In this document: in pieces, positions 63,729 to 64,000 of the stretch
How the letters are laid out: every line of letters starts with the position of its first letter
Position numbering within the stretch: position 1 is the stretch's first letter
Assembly: GCA_015068725.1 (NCBI GenBank)
Contig: SVKA01000001.1
Span: 1-64,000 of the forward strand
Origin: Oscillospiraceae bacterium
GTDB lineage: Bacteria > Bacillota > Clostridia > UBA1381 > UMGS1253
Direction of reading: 5' to 3'
Length of the DNA stretch: 64,000 nucleotides
The notes under the pieces: generated by a model
The model's database searches: none
Seen by the model: only the letters and a program-made list of their open reading frames with translations
Told to the model about the DNA's origin: nothing
Translations under genes and position numbers: made by a program

Positions 63729-63890
63729 AGTTTTCACCTCCCAAAGATATAATTATGAAAAATTTGACACTTTTAGCATCTTATACAGTAGTATACCACA
63801 AACGTTGAAAAAAGAAACTATTTTTATGAAAAAATTAAAAATAAAATTTATTTTATATATCAAAGGCTATTTTGTATTAAAACAAACCCC

Positions 63891-63919
63891 TTTACAAAAT
63901 ATAAAATTTGTGATATTAT
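63891..63919 (+). promoter_or_regulatory. SigA-type promoter reading out of the right window edge
   Basis: TTTACA, a 17-bp spacer and TATTAT. Transcription would start near 63926. The following 75 bases contain the hairpin GCCGGTAGGC, have no open start codon, and match no RNA family I know. The 63729-63890 stretch is AT-rich with nothing else visible. Confidence 0.55.
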
Positions 63920-64000
63920 TTGTGTGTATGAAAGGCTGACAGATTGCCGGTAGGCATCATATAAATTACGGTGGCGCAGTATTCTAGTCAGATCTATCTA

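Noticed and set aside
1-64000. CRISPR arrays or intact mobile elements
   Set aside because: No regularly spaced repeats, cas genes, intact transposases, integrases or phage genes were seen.

Overview
The window is a chromosomal segment from an anaerobic, endospore-forming member of the Bacillota, class Clostridia. The evidence is sporulation genes (spoIVB, yabP, yabQ, spoVB), a long Bacillus-type SRP RNA next to dnaX, gene orders shared with Bacillus (mltG-trmR-U32 peptidase; cysE-cysS-mrnC; mazG-rqcP-yabP-yabQ-divIC-yabR; rsmG-noc), pyruvate phosphate dikinase, an FprA/rubredoxin pair for oxygen defence, and three oxygen-sensitive glycyl radical enzymes (GREs). A gut or similar anoxic habitat is likely. 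The genus cannot be named from the sequence alone.

Layout. 0-3.7 kb: tRNA-Asn followed by an AT-rich accessory stretch with a HEPN-type protein, a metallophosphoesterase and a possible insertion-sequence remnant. 3.7-24.7 kb: housekeeping genes. These are ppdK, an aminotransferase, trpS, a wecA/tagO-like and wecB pair for envelope polymer precursors, the SRP RNA-dnaX-ybaB-recR block, mltG-trmR-trhP, then on the minus strand noc, a candidate small RNA, rsmG, folD, ygiQ, yycI, uppP and a DivIVA-like protein. 24.9-33.1 kb: ACT protein-hom-lysC-rlmB for the aspartate pathway, a split transketolase, mrnC, cysS and cysE. 37.4-48.4 kb: yebC, a DUF6472-like protein, a polysaccharide deacetylase, typA, the yab/div/spoVB operon, and spoIVB. 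62.3-63.7 kb: fprA and rubredoxin.

The accessory metabolism is in 33.3-37.4 kb and 48.4-61.8 kb. It comprises three GREs, two GRE-activating radical SAM enzymes, two paralogous EamA/DMT-type transporters, a GH28 glycosidase fused to an SGNH/GDSL esterase, and five AraC-family regulators. Every GRE and every transporter is transcribed divergently from its own AraC gene. Several intergenic regions carry paired repeats that coincide with the promoter boxes. A reasonable reading is a set of separately switched modules that import plant-polysaccharide-derived compounds and process them by radical chemistry. The substrates are not known. The GRE active-site motifs (GCYEP, GCWD, TCAE) differ from each other, and two of the three differ from the usual GCVE pattern.

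Functions of conserved genes are assigned from recognisable motifs and synteny. Promoters, operators and the small RNA are pattern-based inferences with no experimental support.
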